Below, in pieces: positions 44,843 to 55,587 of a stretch of 64,000 nucleotides of DNA (the stretch's first letter is position 1; each line of letters opens with the position of its first letter). The stretch is taken from positions 3,472,001-3,536,000 of the forward strand of contig NZ_CP073754.1 of assembly GCF_018734325.1 (NCBI RefSeq), given 5' to 3'. The notes beneath the pieces are model-generated. The model was not told where the DNA came from and did not search any database. It was given only the letters and a program-made list of their open reading frames with translations. Both the position numbers and the translations under genes were made by a program. Source of the stretch: Methylomonas paludis (GTDB taxonomy: Bacteria; Pseudomonadota; Gammaproteobacteria; Methylococcales; Methylomonadaceae).

Positions 44843-46303
44843 TTATTGCTTGCACAAACTCAAAAACTCTGCGACCACTTTATCCAGCAAGGCAAAATCA
44901 AAATGTTGTTCCAGCATGTCGGCCAGTTGATTGAAGCCGACTTCGCGCTGGGCGTTGAGATCGACGGCTTGCCGGGACTGATAACCAGCCCAGTCCAGCA
45001 AGGCGTTGCAGGCTTGCGGCAGGTCGAACAGACCATGCAGATAGGTACCCGCAATCTGGTTGTCGGTGGAAATTGCGCCATCCGTTTCCGTACCCAGTAT
45101 AAACATTGGTTGCTGCAAGGCCTGGCCGGTGCTGAGGCCCATGTGAATTTCGTAACCGGCTACCGGGATATGCTGCCGGTAAAAGCGGCCAGTGATCTGG
45201 CGTAAACTTTTGCCGGTTTGCAGGGTGGTTTCCATATCCAACAGACCCAGACCTTGGACACTGCCCGGTTGGCCTTCCATACCATGCGGGTCGTGGATGG
45301 CCCGACCCAGCATCTGAAAGCCGCCACAGATTCCCAGCAGTTTGCCGCCGTAGCGCAAATGGCGCTGGATAAAATCCGGCCAACCCTGTTCCCGCAACCG
45401 GGCCAGATCGCGATGCACGGTTTTGCTGCCGGGCAGGATCAGCAAATCTGCACCGCTGATTTGCGCCGGGCTATCGGCAAAAATGACATTTACTTCGGGA
45501 TGCAATAATAGCGGATCAAAATCGGTATGATTGCTGAAGCTGGGCAGGTGCGGCACGACTACCTGAAAGACTGGGTCATCATGCTGTTTGGCGTGACGGG
45601 TGCTGAGAGCATCTTCCGCTTCCAGATACAATTCGCGTAAATACGGCAGCACTGCCAATACCGGTTTGCCGGTTCTGACTTCCAGCCAGTCCAGGCCGGG
45701 TTGTAGCAGGCTGATATCGCCGCGAAAGCGGTTGATGACAAAACCAACGATTCTTTGCTGTTCTGATGCTGACAGCAAGTCCAGGGTACCGACGATGTGG
45801 GCAAACACTCCACCTCTATCTATGTCGGCGATCAGGATCACCGGGCAATCCACGGCTTCGGCAAAACCCATATTGGCAATATCGCCCTGACGCAAATTGA
45901 TTTCTGCCGGACTGCCCGCGCCTTCGACAATTACGGTTTCATAGGCTGCAGTCAGCCGTTGCCAAGAAGTCAGTACGGCGGTTTTGGCAACGTTTTTATA
46001 ATCGTGGTATTGCTGGGCTGACTGGTTTTCCAGGACTTTGCCGTGGATAATCACTTGAGCCATTTGGTCGCTGCTGGGTTTCAGCAACACTGGATTCATG
46101 TCACTATGCGGCGGCAGACCGCAGGCGGCAGCTTGTACTGCCTGTGCGCGGCCTATTTCGCCACCGTCGCTGCTGACGGCACTGTTCAGCGCCATGTTCT
46201 GGGGTTTAAACGGTGCGACCCGCACTCCCCGGCGCTGATAATACCGGCATAAGGCCGTCACCAGCGTACTTTTACCGGCATCCGAAGTGGTGCCTTGCAC
46301 CAT
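44843..46303 (-). CDS. cobQ: Adenosylcobyric acid synthase (glutamine-hydrolysing)
   Basis: 486 residues. CobQ amidates four carboxyl groups of adenosylcobyrinic diamide in B12 synthesis. The ATP-binding start [18 protein letters not shown] is followed by [21 protein letters not shown], and by the glutamine amidotransferase half with the nucleophile Cys in [13 protein letters not shown] final His is seen in GTYLHGLFD. Other cob genes are not in the window. The gene is of core composition and borders the accessory region on its 3' side. Confidence 0.97.
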   Translation of the reverse strand: MVQGTTSDAGKSTLVTALCRYYQRRGVRVAPFKPQNMALNSAVSSDGGEIGRAQAVQAAACGLPPHSDMNPVLLKPSSDQMAQVIIHGKVLENQSAQQYHDYKNVAKTAVLTSWQRLTAAYETVIVEGAGSPAEINLRQGDIANMGFAEAVDCPVILIADIDRGGVFAHIVGTLDLLSASEQQRIVGFVINRFRGDISLLQPGLDWLEVRTGKPVLAVLPYLRELYLEAEDALSTRHAKQHDDPVFQVVVPHLPSFSNHTDFDPLLLHPEVNVIFADSPAQISGADLLILPGSKTVHRDLARLREQGWPDFIQRHLRYGGKLLGICGGFQMLGRAIHDPHGMEGQPGSVQGLGLLDMETTLQTGKSLRQITGRFYRQHIPVAGYEIHMGLSTGQALQQPMFILGTETDGAISTDNQIAGTYLHGLFDLPQACNALLDWAGYQSRQAVDLNAQREVGFNQLADMLEQHFDFALLDKVVAEFLSLCKQ

Positions 46304-46375
46304 GAGTGCGGTGATGTTGGGCTGATGTTTGATTGGCTGAACTCTATGTTAAGTCAGGCAGCACGAATACCAGGC

Positions 46376-46789
46376 TTATTTTAAATGCCGGCCTTTGGCA
46401 TCTCTATCCATGTGTCCGGCATATATCAATACTCCTTCAACAAAGCCCCACATGACGCCAAAACCTCCGGTCAGCAGGGTCACTACAATCTGTAACACCC
46501 CGATTACATAATAGCCCAGATAAAAGCGTTGCAAGCCGATTGCACCAAAGGCGATGCCTAAAAATGCCGCCAAAGCCCGACTTTTTACCGGCTGGTTTTC
46601 GGCCAGATAGGCACCCACCAGATTGATTTCGGTGATTATGCCTTCTTCATGAGTAAATTCGACATCGTCACCCTCGCTGGGCGGTGCTTCTGAAGTCCAT
46701 TGGTTGAGATGGAATTCGTAGTAATCATTCTCGGATTTAACAATACCGGTCTGGTAGGCTTCATCGTAACTTTCTATATGACCAAGCAT
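46376..46789 (-). CDS. TM2-domain protein with N-terminal OB-like domain
   Basis: 137 residues. The first 50 residues (MLGHIESYDEAYQTGIVKSE, then DDVEFTHEEG) look like a small cold-shock/OB-like beta domain. The C-terminal half is a TM2 domain: two membrane spans with ALAAFLGIAFGAIGLQRFYL and the turn GYYVIGVLQIV, then GFGVMWGFVEGVLIY. Such fusions are found widely in gammaproteobacteria, but their role is unknown. A gap of 72 bases separates it from cobQ. Confidence 0.8.
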   Translation of the reverse strand: MLGHIESYDEAYQTGIVKSENDYYEFHLNQWTSEAPPSEGDDVEFTHEEGIITEINLVGAYLAENQPVKSRALAAFLGIAFGAIGLQRFYLGYYVIGVLQIVVTLLTGGFGVMWGFVEGVLIYAGHMDRDAKGRHLK

Positions 46790-47008
46790 ATTTATTTTCC
46801 TGTTATTATTTTGCTGGCAGTAAGATGAGCATATGCGGAGGCAATAGCTCGGTATATCTTGTTATTTTTGGCCGCCTGCTATCAGCACTAGCCCTGGTTG
46901 TGCTGTGCTTAAGCAGAGCAATCAGCAACGCGCTGCATGATCACTTGTTTGCTGGCTGGAGTCAAGAGTAAGCGATGTTAGGCTATTATGGTATTAGGCA
47001 CAGAGCGC

Positions 47009-47449
47009 TTAACTGTCTTTCAGACGCACCGCCAGAACATCAACTTTGGCGTGATGTAATACGCCATTGGCTGTGGAACCCAGCAGTAAGGCCAAGCCGT
47101 GTCTGCCATGTGAGCCGATGACGATCAAATCCGCCTGCTGCTCTTCAGCAATCCGCACAATTTCCAGCTTGGGATTGCCCATCTCCAGCCATTGCTGATT
47201 TTCAGGAATTTCCAGCGTTGCTGCAACCTGTTTTAACCGGGTTTTGGCGTTATCCAGCAGTTCTTGGGTTAAATCCACATCAAATTGAATCGGCCCGAAA
47301 GGATCGGAATTTAACGGCAGATTGTCTACTACATAAACAATACTAAACTTAGCCTGATTTTGGGCGGCTATTTGTTTGGCGGTATTGGCAACCGCATGGC
47401 TATGATCGGAAAAATCAACAGCCAGTAAAATATGTTTGTATAAAGCCAT
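47009..47449 (-). CDS. Universal stress protein, UspA family
   Basis: 146 residues from the ATG at 47449, which has GAGG six bases before it. The start MALYKHILLAVDFSDHS and the ATP-type motif IVIGSHGRHGLALLLGSTAN are typical of the UspA branch that binds nucleotides. The longer ORF from 47479 would overlap the upstream membrane gene and add ten unrelated residues. Confidence 0.93.
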   Translation of the reverse strand: MALYKHILLAVDFSDHSHAVANTAKQIAAQNQAKFSIVYVVDNLPLNSDPFGPIQFDVDLTQELLDNAKTRLKQVAATLEIPENQQWLEMGNPKLEIVRIAEEQQADLIVIGSHGRHGLALLLGSTANGVLHHAKVDVLAVRLKDS

Positions 47450-47459
47450 AAAGCCCTCG

Positions 47460-47969
47460 TTAAGATGGGGTAGAAACAACAGGGAATATTAAAGACATTA
47501 CCTGAGAAGAAATAAGTATATATAAAAAAGCCAAGGCTAAACCAAAAAATAGTGGCCTGTCTAAGGCATGTCGAAAAATATGCCCACAAACCAGCCAGTG
47601 CCAAAGCATAAGCAACAGCATGCCGATAAAGGCAAATTCTGTGACCTGACCGTTAAGGCTGCCCGCAACCGGCAGCGAAAAAAAGCTGATGATAATATCG
47701 GTGCCTAGTAAAGCACCCAGGGTTTGCTGAAACCGCGGCAACTTACCGGCAAAATAGAGTAAGGGCCAGGTAAAACCGGCCATTAATGCAAAATCGATGG
47801 CGATTTGCAGGAATGCTTCATAGCCATAATCATTCAGCCACAACAACAGGGCATTAATTACCACATAGGCCGGCAATAGTAAGCGCAGCAGCCACTTGGA
47901 AGCAGGTACTTGTTGGGGGCCTTTACGTAATATGGCTATTTGAAAGAACAACACGATCAATTGATACAT
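47460..47969 (-). CDS. Membrane protein of unknown function
   Basis: 169 residues with four or five likely spans (LLRLLLPAYVVINALLLWL, FALMAGFTWPLLYFAG, FAFIGMLLLMLWHWLVCG, FFGLALAFLYILISSQVM). Hydrophobic throughout, with few charged loops. Its start overlaps the 3' end of the ABC-F gene by 13 bases, so the two are coupled. I do not recognise the family. Confidence 0.75.
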   Translation of the reverse strand: MYQLIVLFFQIAILRKGPQQVPASKWLLRLLLPAYVVINALLLWLNDYGYEAFLQIAIDFALMAGFTWPLLYFAGKLPRFQQTLGALLGTDIIISFFSLPVAGSLNGQVTEFAFIGMLLLMLWHWLVCGHIFRHALDRPLFFGLALAFLYILISSQVMSLIFPVVSTPS

Positions 47970-49858
47970 GACTTCTCCGCTTGTTGCAGGTTTTCCTCGG
48001 CCACCATCCAGTTATCTTCGGCTTGGTGCAAGGCATTATCGATCCGGCTTTTTTCAGCCAGCAAGGTTTTTAATGATTCTTTGTTTTCTTCCTGGTATAG
48101 CGAGGGATCGGCCAGTTTGCTCTCCAGTTCAATTTGTTGCTGCTGCAGTTTATCCACTAAGGCTTCGGATTTTTTCACCGCATCCATAAAGGGTTTAAGC
48201 GTATTACGCCGTTTGGCTTCCAGTTTGCGTTCATCCTTGCGTACTGCGGGACTGGCAATTGCCGCTGGTGCGGGTTCGTCTCCAGTTTTTTTGTTTTCTG
48301 CCAGCCATAAGCGATAGTCATCCAGATCGCCGTCAAAAACCTGCAATTTACCGTTCGCCACCAATAACAATTGATCAGTAACCGATCGCAATAAATGCCG
48401 ATCATGGGAAACCACCACCAGCGCGCCTTCATACTCCTGCAACGCGACACTTAGGGCATGACGCATTTCCAGATCAAGATGGTTGGTCGGCTCATCCAGC
48501 AGCAGCAGATTGGGATTTTGATAAACCAGTAAGGCCAGCACCAGACGGGCTTTTTCACCGCCGGAAAACGGTCCGATGGGATCATTGACTTTATCTCCGC
48601 GAAAATCAAAGCCGCCCAGAAAGTTACGCAAATCTTTTTCGCTGGCCTGTTTATCCAGTTTTTGTAAATGCCAGAGTGGGCTTTCATCCAGACGCAGCTG
48701 TTCCAGCTGATGCTGGGCAAAATAACCGATATTTAAGCTCTCTGCACTATGCAATTCGCCGTTGAGCTGGCGCATTTGTCCGGATAATACTTTAATCAGA
48801 CTGGATTTTCCGGCCCCATTCGGGCCGAGCAAACCGATTCGGTCTCCCGGTGTAATAGACAATGAGGCATTTTTAATCACTACCTTGTCGCCATAACCAA
48901 TATCGGCATCCTCAATTTTTAGCAGTGGATTAGGCAGTTTTTTAGGTGCAGGGAAGCGAAAGTTAAATGGTGAATCGACATGGGCTTGAGCAATAATTTC
49001 CATACGCTCCAGCGATTTGATACGGCTTTGTGCCTGTTTGGCCTTGGAGGCTTTGGCTTTAAAGCGGTCGACAAAACTTTGAATATGGGCAATTTCCCGC
49101 TGTTGCTTCTCAAATGCAGATTGCTGCTGGGACAGTTTTTCGGCACGCATGCGTTCAAAATCGGAATAGTTGCCGGTATAAATTTCGGCATTGTTTTGCT
49201 CGATATGGACGATATGATCGGTAATAGCGTCCAGAAAATCCCGGTCATGGGAAATCAGCAGCAATGTGCCCGGATACCTGCCCAGCCAGTCCTGTAACCA
49301 GATGACCGCATCCAAATCCAAGTGGTTGGTGGGCTCATCCAGCAATAGTACATCAGAACGGCACATCAGGGCTTGAGCCAGATTTAAGCGCATCCGCCAA
49401 CCACCGGAAAATGAACTGACCGGATGAATTTCCTGTGCAGTGCTAAATCCCAGTCCATTTAACAATCGCGAAGCACGTGCTTGTGCGGTGTAGCCGCCGA
49501 TATGATCCAGGTTGCCATGTAGTTCAGCCTGTTTCAAGCCATCCTGAGCCTGTTCTGCAGCGGCTAACTGTTGCTGCAACTGTCTTAATTCGCGGTCACC
49601 ATCCAGCACATAATCGATGGCTGTGCAGTCCAGGGCCGGGGTTTCCTGAGCAACATGGGCTATCTCCAGATTGGGCGGCATGGAAAATTCACCCTCGTCA
49701 CTATGCAGTTCTCCGCGTAATAACGCGAAGAAACTGGATTTACCTACGCCGTTTGCGCCGGTTAAACCTATTTTTTGGCCTTTGTGGATAATGAAGGAAG
49801 CTTTGCTAAACAGCAAGCGGTTGCCGCGACGGATAGCAATGTTTTTAAAATTCAGCAT
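47957..49858 (-). CDS. ABC-F ATPase, YheS type
   Basis: 633 residues with two ABC domains and no membrane part. Domain 1: GLTGANGVGKSS (Walker A), SSFSGGWRMRLNLAQAL (signature), LLLDEPTNHLDL (Walker B). A linker with KAKASKAKQAQSRIKSLERM follows. Domain 2: GLLGPNGAGKSS, GPFSGGEKARLVLALL, LLLDEPTNHLDLEM. A charged C-terminal coiled coil ends the protein (KKSEALVDKLQQQQIELESK). ABC-F proteins act on the ribosome; YheS is the closest pattern, with Uup as alternative. Confidence 0.92.
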   Translation of the reverse strand: MLNFKNIAIRRGNRLLFSKASFIIHKGQKIGLTGANGVGKSSFFALLRGELHSDEGEFSMPPNLEIAHVAQETPALDCTAIDYVLDGDRELRQLQQQLAAAEQAQDGLKQAELHGNLDHIGGYTAQARASRLLNGLGFSTAQEIHPVSSFSGGWRMRLNLAQALMCRSDVLLLDEPTNHLDLDAVIWLQDWLGRYPGTLLLISHDRDFLDAITDHIVHIEQNNAEIYTGNYSDFERMRAEKLSQQQSAFEKQQREIAHIQSFVDRFKAKASKAKQAQSRIKSLERMEIIAQAHVDSPFNFRFPAPKKLPNPLLKIEDADIGYGDKVVIKNASLSITPGDRIGLLGPNGAGKSSLIKVLSGQMRQLNGELHSAESLNIGYFAQHQLEQLRLDESPLWHLQKLDKQASEKDLRNFLGGFDFRGDKVNDPIGPFSGGEKARLVLALLVYQNPNLLLLDEPTNHLDLEMRHALSVALQEYEGALVVVSHDRHLLRSVTDQLLLVANGKLQVFDGDLDDYRLWLAENKKTGDEPAPAAIASPAVRKDERKLEAKRRNTLKPFMDAVKKSEALVDKLQQQQIELESKLADPSLYQEENKESLKTLLAEKSRIDNALHQAEDNWMVAEENLQQAEKSCIN

Positions 49859-50306
49859 GTTGCCTAAAAATGATGTCGGTCAGGAACTACGGCATGAGCC
49901 GCGATAAGCGTGAATTTTATCGCGTGCAGGCGCAGAGGGTATGATGATTTTTGATTTGTCCGCCACGAGGGGGCTAGCCGGCTGACCGCTAAGCCGGTTT
50001 TTGAACTGACTGGGGCTCATCCTTGTCCGGATAAAAGCCTTGTCCTCAGCTGTTTATCCGGATTATCCCTGGCATCTTTGTTATCCATGTTCACGGGGGA
50101 AGGAACTCAACATCCATGACACCGCTATTAGTAAAGCAAAAGCGATGCCAACTCATGAAAACCAGCAAAATTAAGCCTGATCGGCCAAACCAGGATGGGA
50201 AATAAAAAAACTATGTTATTTAGCGTAATAATTGGCCGGTTTCTGTAAATTTATGCTATTTCACCCGCATCGGGCTCAAACCAACAAAACCTGCCCAAGC
50301 AACAAT
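49859..50306. other. Spacer between the ABC-F gene and speD
   Basis: 448 bases with no gene. Small inverted repeats: an 8-bp one (49900-49907 with 49917-49924) and a 6-bp stem with TTTTT on the + strand (49978-49997, then T-run). Neither has an obvious client gene on that strand. The leftward ABC-F promoter should lie near 49870-49950 but was not resolved. Confidence 0.3.
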
Positions 50307-51086
50307 TTAGCTAAAATTTCGACCATAAAAAATCTCGGCCATTTCATCGTGCAATTGTTCCTGAATTTCATCTTTTTCATCTTCAGTAAAATTGCTTTCT
50401 TTTTCAAATAAGTAGTTTTCCAGCTCGGTTTCTTTCAGCCGCATCTTGGTGTGGAAAATATTTTCCTGATAGACGTTCACATCTATCATCTGATAAAGCT
50501 CTTTGGTGCTTTCCGCAATATAGTTCTGTATTGAGTTGATTTTGTGATCGATATAAATTTTTTGCCCAGTGACATCGCGGGTGAAGCCACGTACCCGGTA
50601 ATCCATAATGACGATATCCGACTCAAAGCTGTGTATCAGATAATTCAAGGCTTTTAACGGTGAAATCTGACCGCAGGTGGAAACGTCAATATCGGCTCTA
50701 AAGGTACAGATATCGGTATCTGGATGGCTTTCGGGATAAGTGTGCACGGTGATATGACTTTTATCCAGATGGGCCAGTATCGTGTCCGGCAACGGACCTG
50801 GCGATTCCGAATTCATTCCCGCCGGTATCACCGCACCTTCTGAAATCAGCATAGTCACACTAGCACCCTGCGGATCGTAATCCTGATGGGCAATATTCAG
50901 AATTTGGGCACCGATGATATTGGCCACATCTTTCAAAATTTGAGTTAAGCGTTTGGCGTTATAGGCTTCATCAATATATTCGATGTAGGCTTTTTCCTGC
51001 TCTTTGGGAGCATAGCAAACATCGTAAATATTAAAACTCAGCGATTTAGTCAGGTTGTTAAACCCGTGTAATTGTAATTTGCTCAA
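50307..51086 (-). CDS. speD: S-adenosylmethionine decarboxylase proenzyme, E. coli type
   Basis: 259 residues, matching class 1A (E. coli-like) SpeD. It supplies the aminopropyl donor for spermidine. Self-cleavage is expected before Ser110 in [17 protein letters not shown], where the serine becomes pyruvoyl. Also visible: [20 protein letters not shown] and [20 protein letters not shown]. Four bases separate it from the OsmC-type gene upstream. The speD-osmC-crp cluster is known from pseudomonads and relatives. Confidence 0.96.
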   Translation of the reverse strand: MSKLQLHGFNNLTKSLSFNIYDVCYAPKEQEKAYIEYIDEAYNAKRLTQILKDVANIIGAQILNIAHQDYDPQGASVTMLISEGAVIPAGMNSESPGPLPDTILAHLDKSHITVHTYPESHPDTDICTFRADIDVSTCGQISPLKALNYLIHSFESDIVIMDYRVRGFTRDVTGQKIYIDHKINSIQNYIAESTKELYQMIDVNVYQENIFHTKMRLKETELENYLFEKESNFTEDEKDEIQEQLHDEMAEIFYGRNFS

Positions 51087-51090
51087 TCGG

Positions 51091-51510
51091 TTAACCCTCG
51101 ATCACTTCGAAATCATGACTTATTTCAACACCTGCTTTGCCCAGCATGATGGAGGCAGAGCAGTATTTTTCCGCAGACAGTTTAACTGCGCGTTCTACGG
51201 CACCCACTGACAAATTTTTGCCGGTAATTTTAAAATGTAAATGAATTTTGCTGAACACACTGGGCACGGTATCTACCCGTTCAGCACTGAGTTCAGTGGT
51301 ACAACCCGTTACTGGATGCCGGCCTTTTTCCAGAATATCGATGACATCAAACGAAGAGCAGCCACCCAGCCCTAACAGAATCATTTCCATCGGGCGCACG
51401 CCGATATTGCGGCCACCATGATCGGGAGGTCCGTCCATCACCACAGCGTGACCGCTGCCTGATTCGCCGACAAAACTTCTGCCGTCAAGCCATTTAATCG
51501 TTGCTTGCAT
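51091..51510 (-). CDS. OsmC-family protein (YhfA-like)
   Basis: 139 residues from the ATG at 51510 (product begins [13 protein letters not shown]). The OsmC fold is visible: [20 protein letters not shown] with one conserved Cys, and [19 protein letters not shown] with the second. These Cys pairs reduce peroxides in OsmC/Ohr proteins; the YhfA branch has no proven substrate. It is divergent from crp, as yhfA is in E. coli. Confidence 0.92.
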   Translation of the reverse strand: MQATIKWLDGRSFVGESGSGHAVVMDGPPDHGGRNIGVRPMEMILLGLGGCSSFDVIDILEKGRHPVTGCTTELSAERVDTVPSVFSKIHLHFKITGKNLSVGAVERAVKLSAEKYCSASIMLGKAGVEISHDFEVIEG

Positions 51511-51578
51511 ATTTAAATCCACAATCATTAAAATTTTGCGGATTTTACAACGGTAACATCAAATGCATTGATTTTTTT

Positions 51579-51607
51579 TTGCAAATTCCTGTTACATTAG
51601 CTAGGGT
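51579..51607 (+). promoter_or_regulatory. Candidate crp promoter
   Basis: TTGCAA (51579-51584) and TAGGGT (51602-51607) are 17 bases apart, with the crp start 29 bases after the second box. The -10 box is poor (3 of 6). There is no clear TGTGA-N6-TCACA site. Weak evidence. Confidence 0.3.
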
Positions 51608-51636
51608 AAGACTATCTGATAATTAATTTTAAACTT

Positions 51637-52290
51637 ATGCGCGTCGCTAAACACCATAAAATTTCATCTGAGGCGCTGGCTGCTTTGTTGCATTTTTGCC
51701 ATGTCCGCACCTATCCCGCCAAAGTCACGCTGATCCGCCCCGGCGATATCGGCGATAAGTTACTACTGGTGTTGGATGGCTCTGTGGCCATCAGTGTAGA
51801 AGACGAAGATGGCCATGAATTGATTTTAGCGTATCTGAATAAACATGATTTTATTGGTGAAATCGGTGTATTCAGAAGTACTGAGAAACGTAGCGCCTTA
51901 GTTAGAACCCGTGATCGCTGCCAGATGGCAGAGATCAGTTATGAGCGGTTCAGGGATTTGTTAAGCGGCGAATTACATGATTACGCGGTAGAACTTTTAT
52001 CGGTGCTGGGCGAACAGCTGTCGCTAAGGCTGCTGCTGACCAATCGCAAATATCAGGATCTGGCCTTTGTCGATGTGGAAGGCCGAATAGCCCATACTTT
52101 GCTGGATTTAAGCCGCCAGCCGGATGCAATTACCCACCCGGACGGCATGCAATTGCACATCACCCGTCAGGAAATTGGCCGGATAGTCGGGTGTTCCCGG
52201 GAAATGGTGGGCCGGGTACTCAAAGAGATGGAAGACAAAGGTCTGATTACCGCCCATGGTAAAACCATAGTGGTATTCGGCACCCGCTAA
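51637..52290 (+). CDS. crp: cAMP receptor-like regulator (Crp/Vfr)
   Basis: 217 residues. The cyclic-nucleotide pocket has the Crp residues: Glu75 in FIGEIGVF, and Arg85-Ser86 in KRSALVRT. The DNA-reading helix-turn-helix at about 176-196 (TRQEIGRIVGCSREMVGRVL) is nearly the same as in E. coli Crp and P. aeruginosa Vfr, so similar TGTGA-type sites are expected. It is divergent from the OsmC-type gene and ends 12 bases before the stop of the convergent SPOR gene. No adenylate cyclase is in the window. Confidence 0.93.
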   Translation: MRVAKHHKISSEALAALLHFCHVRTYPAKVTLIRPGDIGDKLLLVLDGSVAISVEDEDGHELILAYLNKHDFIGEIGVFRSTEKRSALVRTRDRCQMAEISYERFRDLLSGELHDYAVELLSVLGEQLSLRLLLTNRKYQDLAFVDVEGRIAHTLLDLSRQPDAITHPDGMQLHITRQEIGRIVGCSREMVGRVLKEMEDKGLITAHGKTIVVFGTR

Positions 52291-52301
52291 AACCAAAGGC
52301 T

Positions 52302-52997
52302 TTATTGACCGACTTCGGTCACTACCACACCGATACCGTTTTTTTGCAGCAAGTCTTTAAGCGTGGAAACGCTGGTAGGGTTGTCATAAGGGCCGATCTT
52401 GACCCTATGCCAAATAACGGTACCGACTTTGGCTTTTTCTACCCGTGCTTCTATGCCCAGTTGCGCCAACTTGGCCTTGTGCCGATCTGCCTCATCGGCT
52501 TCCCGAAATGAACCAGCTTGCATGACATATTTTGTGGTTTTGGTTTTGCCGACCAATTCTTCACGCACCCGGGTTTTAATTTCATAATCCGGTACCACGG
52601 TCTCCGCTTCCGGCAGCAGTGTGTAAAAGTCAAAGCGGGTGGGTTCCGGTGCCGGCGGTGGTGGCGGAACTTCAGGCTTAGGCTCTGCTTCGGCTTTCTG
52701 TACTGCTTCGGCAGGAGCCGTTTCGGGTTTCTGGGTGGCTTCCACCGGCGCGGGGGGCAATTGTTTAACCGGCAATTCCGGTTTGGCTTGATTAGCCGGT
52801 TCCGTTTGACCAATTTGCGATTTACCGGCCAACAATTCCGGCACTTTGGTACGAATCAGATTTAGAAAAAATCCAAAAGCGCCAATTAAGCCAAGTACCA
52901 ACAACCAGCGCCAAAACATCACCGACGATCTGTTACGGCGACGGCGATATTTCAGGTAACTGGCACTTTGAACTCGGTGTTTGTAATCTTTAGCCAT
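52302..52997 (-). CDS. SPOR-domain protein, FtsN-like
   Basis: 231 residues: a short basic cytosolic N-terminus (YRRRRNRSS), one membrane span (WLLVLGLIGAFGFFLNLI), a long Pro/Ala/Glu-rich linker, then a C-terminal SPOR domain (TKYVMQAGSFREADEADRHK and WHRVKIGPY). SPOR domains bind denuded peptidoglycan at the septum, and this layout matches FtsN. The start overlaps the argS stop by one base (TAATG). In many gammaproteobacteria ftsN is close to argS or priA; ftsN is likely but not proven. Confidence 0.85.
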   Translation of the reverse strand: MAKDYKHRVQSASYLKYRRRRNRSSVMFWRWLLVLGLIGAFGFFLNLIRTKVPELLAGKSQIGQTEPANQAKPELPVKQLPPAPVEATQKPETAPAEAVQKAEAEPKPEVPPPPPAPEPTRFDFYTLLPEAETVVPDYEIKTRVREELVGKTKTTKYVMQAGSFREADEADRHKAKLAQLGIEARVEKAKVGTVIWHRVKIGPYDNPTSVSTLKDLLQKNGIGVVVTEVGQ

Positions 52998-54757
52998 TAC
53001 ATCGATTCGGGGGTGGTAATATTTAACAGCGTTAAGGTATTTTCCAATACTTGTTTTACCGCGCCGATCAGACTGAGACGGGCATTACACAGCTTGTTGT
53101 CTTCAACCAGAAATTGATGGGCGTTGTAATAGCTGTGAAACTGATTAGCCAATTCCCGTAAATAACTTATCAATTGATGCGGCTCATAACTTAGGGCGGC
53201 ACGTTCCAAAATTTCCGGATATTTGGATAGTGTAGTCAATATCGCGGTTTCATGCTCGGCTGTCAGTAAATTAAGATTAACCAAGCCTAACGCGGTATCC
53301 AATCCGATGTTTTTTTCATCAAGCTGGCGCAAAACACTGCAAATCCGTGCGTAAGCGTACTGGACATAATATACCGGATTTTCATTACTTCTTGACGCCG
53401 CCAGTTTCAAGTCAAAATCCATATGCTGTTCGGATTTACGCATGACATAAAAAAACCGGCAGGCATCGGTACCTACTTCATTGCGTAATTGTCTTAAAGT
53501 TACAAACTCTCCGGAACGGGTAGACATTTGTACTTTTTCTTCACCGCGATACAGTACGGCAAATTGCACCAGCAACACTTGTAATTTGGTGTCATCTGCA
53601 CCCAGCGCCTGCATGGCTGCCTTGACCCGTGGAATATAACCGTGATGATCGGCACCCCAGATATTGACTATCCGGTCAAAACCGCGATCGAGCTTATGCA
53701 TGTGATAGGCAATATCGGAAGCAAAATAAGTGGTCTGGCCGTTATCGCGCACCACCACCCGATCTTTTTCATCGCCGAGACGGCTGGAGGCAAACCAGGT
53801 TGCACCATCCAGTTTATACAGATAACCGGCAGCATCCAAGCGATCTAGCGCCTGTTGTACTGAACCGTCATCCATCAGTTGCCGTTCGGAAAACCAGTGC
53901 TGATAACTTACGCCGAATTCTTCCAGATCATCCTTGATATCACTCAGAATATTATCCAGGCCGGCCTGAAATACCTGCTGGTATCCGGCTGCACCCAATA
54001 GGGTTTTAGCACGATCGATCAGGGCATCAATATGTTTTTCCTTATCACCGCCAGCGGCTTCATCTGCCGGTATGTCTTCCAGCACTGCTGCAGCACTTTT
54101 ATGCAAGGCCTTGCCCTGGCGCTGATGTAAATCTGCGCTTATTTTGCGGACATATTCGCCGCGATAGCCATTGCTGGGAAAAGTAAACACCTCTCCGCAC
54201 TGTTCCAGATAACGCAACCAGACGCTGGTGGCCAGAATATCCATCTGCCGACCGGCATCATTGACATAATATTCCCGTTCTACTTCAAAGCCGACGGCGG
54301 CCAGCAGATCAGCCACTGCCGAACCATAAGCCGCACCACGGCCATGACCGACATGCAAAGGCCCGGTGGGATTGGCGGAAACAAATTCAACCTGAACTTT
54401 TTGACCGGCGCCAACATTGCTCAAACCAAATTTTTTGCCCTGGGCGTGGATTTGTTTAATGATCTCGAACTGGCTGTCGGGATTAATAAAAAAGTTGATG
54501 AAGCCGGGGCCGGCAATCTCGATTTTGCTGACCAAACCGGCAAACGGAATTTCAGCAACAATTTTTTCTGCCAACTGTCTGGGGTTGAGTTTGGCCGGTT
54601 TGGCCAGTAATAAGGCCAGATTGCTGGCAAAATCTCCGTGCTGAGGGTCGCGGCAGCGTTCCAGGCTAATTTGCACGGATAAGGGCTGGTCGAGAACACC
54701 TTGCGTTTTTAAGGCTTCAACAGCATGTTGCAATAGGTGTTCGAGCTCGTGTTTCAT
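52997..54757 (-). CDS. argS: Arginyl-tRNA synthetase
   Basis: 586 residues. The class I signature HVGH lies at about 135-138 in [19 protein letters not shown]; the second site is the [17 protein letters not shown] segment, the usual KMSK-like form in ArgRS. The N-terminal ArgRS-only domain ([19 protein letters not shown]) and C-terminal DALR anticodon domain are present. Length normal. One base overlaps the SPOR gene downstream. Confidence 0.98.
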   Translation of the reverse strand: MKHELEHLLQHAVEALKTQGVLDQPLSVQISLERCRDPQHGDFASNLALLLAKPAKLNPRQLAEKIVAEIPFAGLVSKIEIAGPGFINFFINPDSQFEIIKQIHAQGKKFGLSNVGAGQKVQVEFVSANPTGPLHVGHGRGAAYGSAVADLLAAVGFEVEREYYVNDAGRQMDILATSVWLRYLEQCGEVFTFPSNGYRGEYVRKISADLHQRQGKALHKSAAAVLEDIPADEAAGGDKEKHIDALIDRAKTLLGAAGYQQVFQAGLDNILSDIKDDLEEFGVSYQHWFSERQLMDDGSVQQALDRLDAAGYLYKLDGATWFASSRLGDEKDRVVVRDNGQTTYFASDIAYHMHKLDRGFDRIVNIWGADHHGYIPRVKAAMQALGADDTKLQVLLVQFAVLYRGEEKVQMSTRSGEFVTLRQLRNEVGTDACRFFYVMRKSEQHMDFDLKLAASRSNENPVYYVQYAYARICSVLRQLDEKNIGLDTALGLVNLNLLTAEHETAILTTLSKYPEILERAALSYEPHQLISYLRELANQFHSYYNAHQFLVEDNKLCNARLSLIGAVKQVLENTLTLLNITTPESM

Positions 54758-54897
54758 TGTTGCAATAACGACAAGTTAAGTAAGAAATTAGGCTTTATTA
54801 TCCATCAAAAAGCCCCTAATAGCTACTTACCCCGCGCTAAGGCAGGCATGACTTAAGGCAAAATTCGATGCAATGGTGCTGATCTTGCGGATATATC

Positions 54898-55587
54898 CTA
54901 GACCCTGTAATCACGCTCACCAAACAGTGCCGTGCCGATTCTGACCATGGTGGCACCCTCCATAATCGCGGCTTTCAAATCGCCGCTCATGCCAAAGGAA
55001 TAGCTGTCCAGCCCGGCCAGATGCAAGTCCTGCACGGCCTGATACAAGTGCCGGTAAGGCAGGCGTTGCTGGGCATATTGGCTATTGGGTTCGGGGATGG
55101 CCATTACGCCACGCAGGCGCAGATTTGGCAGAACAGTGATAGCTGCCGCCAGTTCCGGCAGTTCCGCCAGACTGACGCCGGCTTTGCTGCTTTCCTCACT
55201 GATATTGACTTGCAGACAAATATTCAGCGGCGGTAAATGCGCCGGACGCTGCTCGCTGAGACGTTGGGCAATTTTTAGCCTGTCGACACTATGCACCCAA
55301 CTGAATTGGCCGGCAATAGCTTTGGTTTTATTGGATTGAATCGGCCCGATAAAATGCCAGGTGATATTAAATCCGGCCAGTGCCTGCTGTTTGAGCAAAG
55401 CTTCCTGTTGGTAATTTTCGGCAAAATGGCGCTGCCCCAGTCGATATAGCACGGCAATATCCCCAGCCGGCTTGGTTTTACTGACGGCCAATAACTGCAC
55501 ACTATTTTTAGGTCGCCCGGCTATGCCGGTAGCATGGCGAATTTGGCTTAAAACGTGCTGATAACGTTCACTGATAGTGTCCATCAT
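54898..55587 (-). CDS. yggS: PLP homeostasis protein YggS
   Basis: 229 residues from the ATG at 55587, which overlaps the tatC stop (ATGA). YggS/PROSC proteins bind PLP and keep vitamin B6 and amino-acid pools balanced. The PLP lysine lies in LLAVSKTKPA, and other marks are RHFAENYQQEAL, WHFIGPIQSNKTK and SFGMSGDLKAAIMEG, where the last binds phosphate. The longer ORF to 55626 would start inside tatC. Confidence 0.95.
   Translation of the reverse strand: MMDTISERYQHVLSQIRHATGIAGRPKNSVQLLAVSKTKPAGDIAVLYRLGQRHFAENYQQEALLKQQALAGFNITWHFIGPIQSNKTKAIAGQFSWVHSVDRLKIAQRLSEQRPAHLPPLNICLQVNISEESSKAGVSLAELPELAAAITVLPNLRLRGVMAIPEPNSQYAQQRLPYRHLYQAVQDLHLAGLDSYSFGMSGDLKAAIMEGATMVRIGTALFGERDYRV

Noticed and set aside
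49978-50002. + strand terminator in the spacer upstream of the ABC-F gene
   Set aside because: Stem of only six bases and no + strand gene before it to terminate.
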